Shown in pieces: positions 6,106 through 6,468 of a stretch of DNA of 6,468 bases. Source of the stretch: Deltaproteobacteria bacterium (GTDB lineage: Bacteria > Desulfobacterota > GWC2-55-46 > S146-73); contig WGFF01000018.1 of the NCBI GenBank assembly GCA_015492355.1, positions 1-6,468 on the forward strand, read 5' to 3'. Every line of letters starts with the position of its first letter. Position 1 is the first letter of the stretch. Position numbers and translations under genes: made by a program. The notes under the pieces are model-generated. The model did no database searches and had not been told where the DNA came from. It saw only the letters and a program-made list of their open reading frames with translations.

Positions 6106-6168
6106 AAGTTTTGGGGAAGGGAGTTTGAGGGAAACCCCTTTTACAAAAGGGGTTTCCCTCAGTATAGA
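6077..6168 (+). repeat. 92-bp structured repeat, copy 2
   Basis: The same element as 443-534, in the same orientation. It differs at seven positions (6078, 6092, 6094, 6095, 6105, 6125, 6163) and has no indels. The perfect 17-bp arms of the second module lie at 6126-6142 and 6145-6161 around AC. The first module is 6080-6121, with the same AGATTA loop (6099-6104). It begins inside the lipoprotein coding frame and supplies its stop. It lies upstream of lysA inside what is otherwise a compact operon. No T-run follows the palindrome, so it is not a standard intrinsic terminator. Confidence 0.85.
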
Positions 6169-6206
6169 GGCAAATTTCAGTCCGAAAAAGGGGCTATGCC
6201 TTTTGA

Positions 6207-6265
6207 ACTCCCGTGAAAGGAAGTGGTCTTTTGAGAAGTGAAGCCCCGCCTTTTAGGTGGGATTC
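6207..6265 (+). mobile_element. Probable relic right end of an IS200/IS605-family (TnpB) element
   Basis: The segment contains ACTCCCGTGAAAGG, then TGAGAAGTGAAGCCCC, then a hairpin CCCGCCT-TTT-AGGTGGG (6245-6261, one G.T pair), and ends in ATTC. A G-A-A-GCCCC-rich stem closed by a TTT or TTTA loop near a GGGATTC-like edge is the typical look of the right end and omega-RNA 3' part of IS605/IS1341-type elements. A short frame from 6207 to the TAA at 6273-6275 gives TPVKGSGLLRSEAPPFRW, which could be a leftover TnpB C-terminus; an in-frame TGA precedes it. No transposase gene remains. Family assignment rests on memory of such ends, so it is provisional. Confidence 0.45.
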
Positions 6266-6277
6266 ATCCGAATAACA

Positions 6278-6301
6278 AAAGAAAGGAGGCTTCTTTCTTT
6301 G
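6278..6301 (+). promoter_or_regulatory. lysA ribosome site inside a start-codon hairpin
   Basis: AAAGAAAG (6278-6285) is the exact reverse complement of CTTTCTTT (6293-6300), with the 7-nt loop GAGGCTT. The Shine-Dalgarno core GGAGG (6285-6289) is almost wholly in the loop. The first two bases of the TTG start (6299-6301) lie in the 3' arm. The SD is strong and 9 nt from the TTG, which decides the lysA start. The A/T-rich stem could modestly limit initiation; that is inference. Confidence 0.6.
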
Positions 6302-6468
6302 CACTTTTTTAACTACAGGGGGAGGAGATTATACGCAGAGGGTGTATCTATCGAGAGGATAGCAAAGGAGGTGGGCACACCTGTTTATATCTATAGCCAC
6401 AAAACCCTTAAAAGACATTACAATGCCTTTACCTCTGCCTTCCGGGATGTATCCCATCTTGTCTGCTA
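6299..6468 (+). CDS. lysA: Diaminopimelate decarboxylase, N-terminal part (3' end outside the window)
   Basis: The frame from TTG at 6299 runs open to the window end, giving 56 codons. The product begins MHFFNYRGRRLYAEGVSIER, continues IAKEVGTPVYIYSHKTL and ends at HLVC. This is the standard LysA opening (xHxFxYRxxxLYxExVxxxxIAxxVGTPxYxYS), leading into the barrel strand that carries the PLP-binding lysine just past the window. LysA decarboxylates meso-diaminopimelate to lysine, the last step of that pathway, in the cytoplasm with PLP. The TTG start is chosen because it gives the family's N-terminal length and has a strong ribosome site (GGAGG, 9 nt upstream); no ATG in frame is available. 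It is the fifth gene of the operon, separated from the lipoprotein gene by 193 bp of repeat and relic DNA. Confidence 0.88.
   Translation, partial: MHFFNYRGRRLYAEGVSIERIAKEVGTPVYIYSHKTLKRHYNAFTSAFRDVSHLVC

Overview
The window reads almost entirely on the + strand. It looks like a piece of a Gram-negative bacterial chromosome. Pointers to that are a GmhA-type heptose isomerase, a short LptM/LppL-like lipoprotein, and heavy use of AGG/AGA (Arg) and ATA (Ile) codons. My best guess is a Nitrospirota (Thermodesulfovibrio-like) or deltaproteobacterial-type lineage. This is inference from gene content and codon habit; no marker gene settles it.

Layout: (1) The 3' end of a TPR-protein gene (3-215). 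(2) A 340-bp intergenic stretch holding an 11-bp perfect inverted repeat, a palindrome matching the CRP-type half-site spacing TGTGA-N6-TCACA, and the first copy of a 92-bp structured repeat. (3) A TIGR01212/YtqA-type radical SAM gene followed 7 bp later by a small conserved charged protein. (4) An M29 aminopeptidase with all expected metal ligands. (5) A 213-bp gap with a degraded inverted-repeat fragment and a clear sigma70-type promoter. (6) A tightly packed operon: gmhA, a conserved protein of unknown function (possibly deoxyhypusine-synthase-like), argH, a 47-aa lipoprotein and lysA (cut by the window end). The first four operon genes overlap by 4 bp at each junction (GTGA, ATGA, ATGA).

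The compact operon is broken only between the lipoprotein and lysA. There the second copy of the 92-bp repeat supplies the last codons and the stop of the lipoprotein gene. Behind it lies what looks like the relic right end (omega-RNA-like palindrome) of an IS200/IS605-family TnpB element. lysA then starts at a TTG codon behind a strong Shine-Dalgarno sequence. That sequence sits in the loop of an 8-bp hairpin whose 3' arm covers most of the start codon. None of the four genes around this spot (argH, lipoprotein, lysA, radical SAM) is visible to a simple long-ATG-ORF view in full: the TPR fragment, the lipoprotein and lysA had to be read directly.

Functionally, argH (last step of arginine synthesis) and lysA (last step of lysine synthesis) are anabolic. 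gmhA makes the first intermediate of ADP-heptose for LPS. The unknown gene translationally linked between gmhA and argH is the main functional puzzle. The 92-bp repeat pair, whose differences keep its stem paired through G.U wobbles, is the main structural one.
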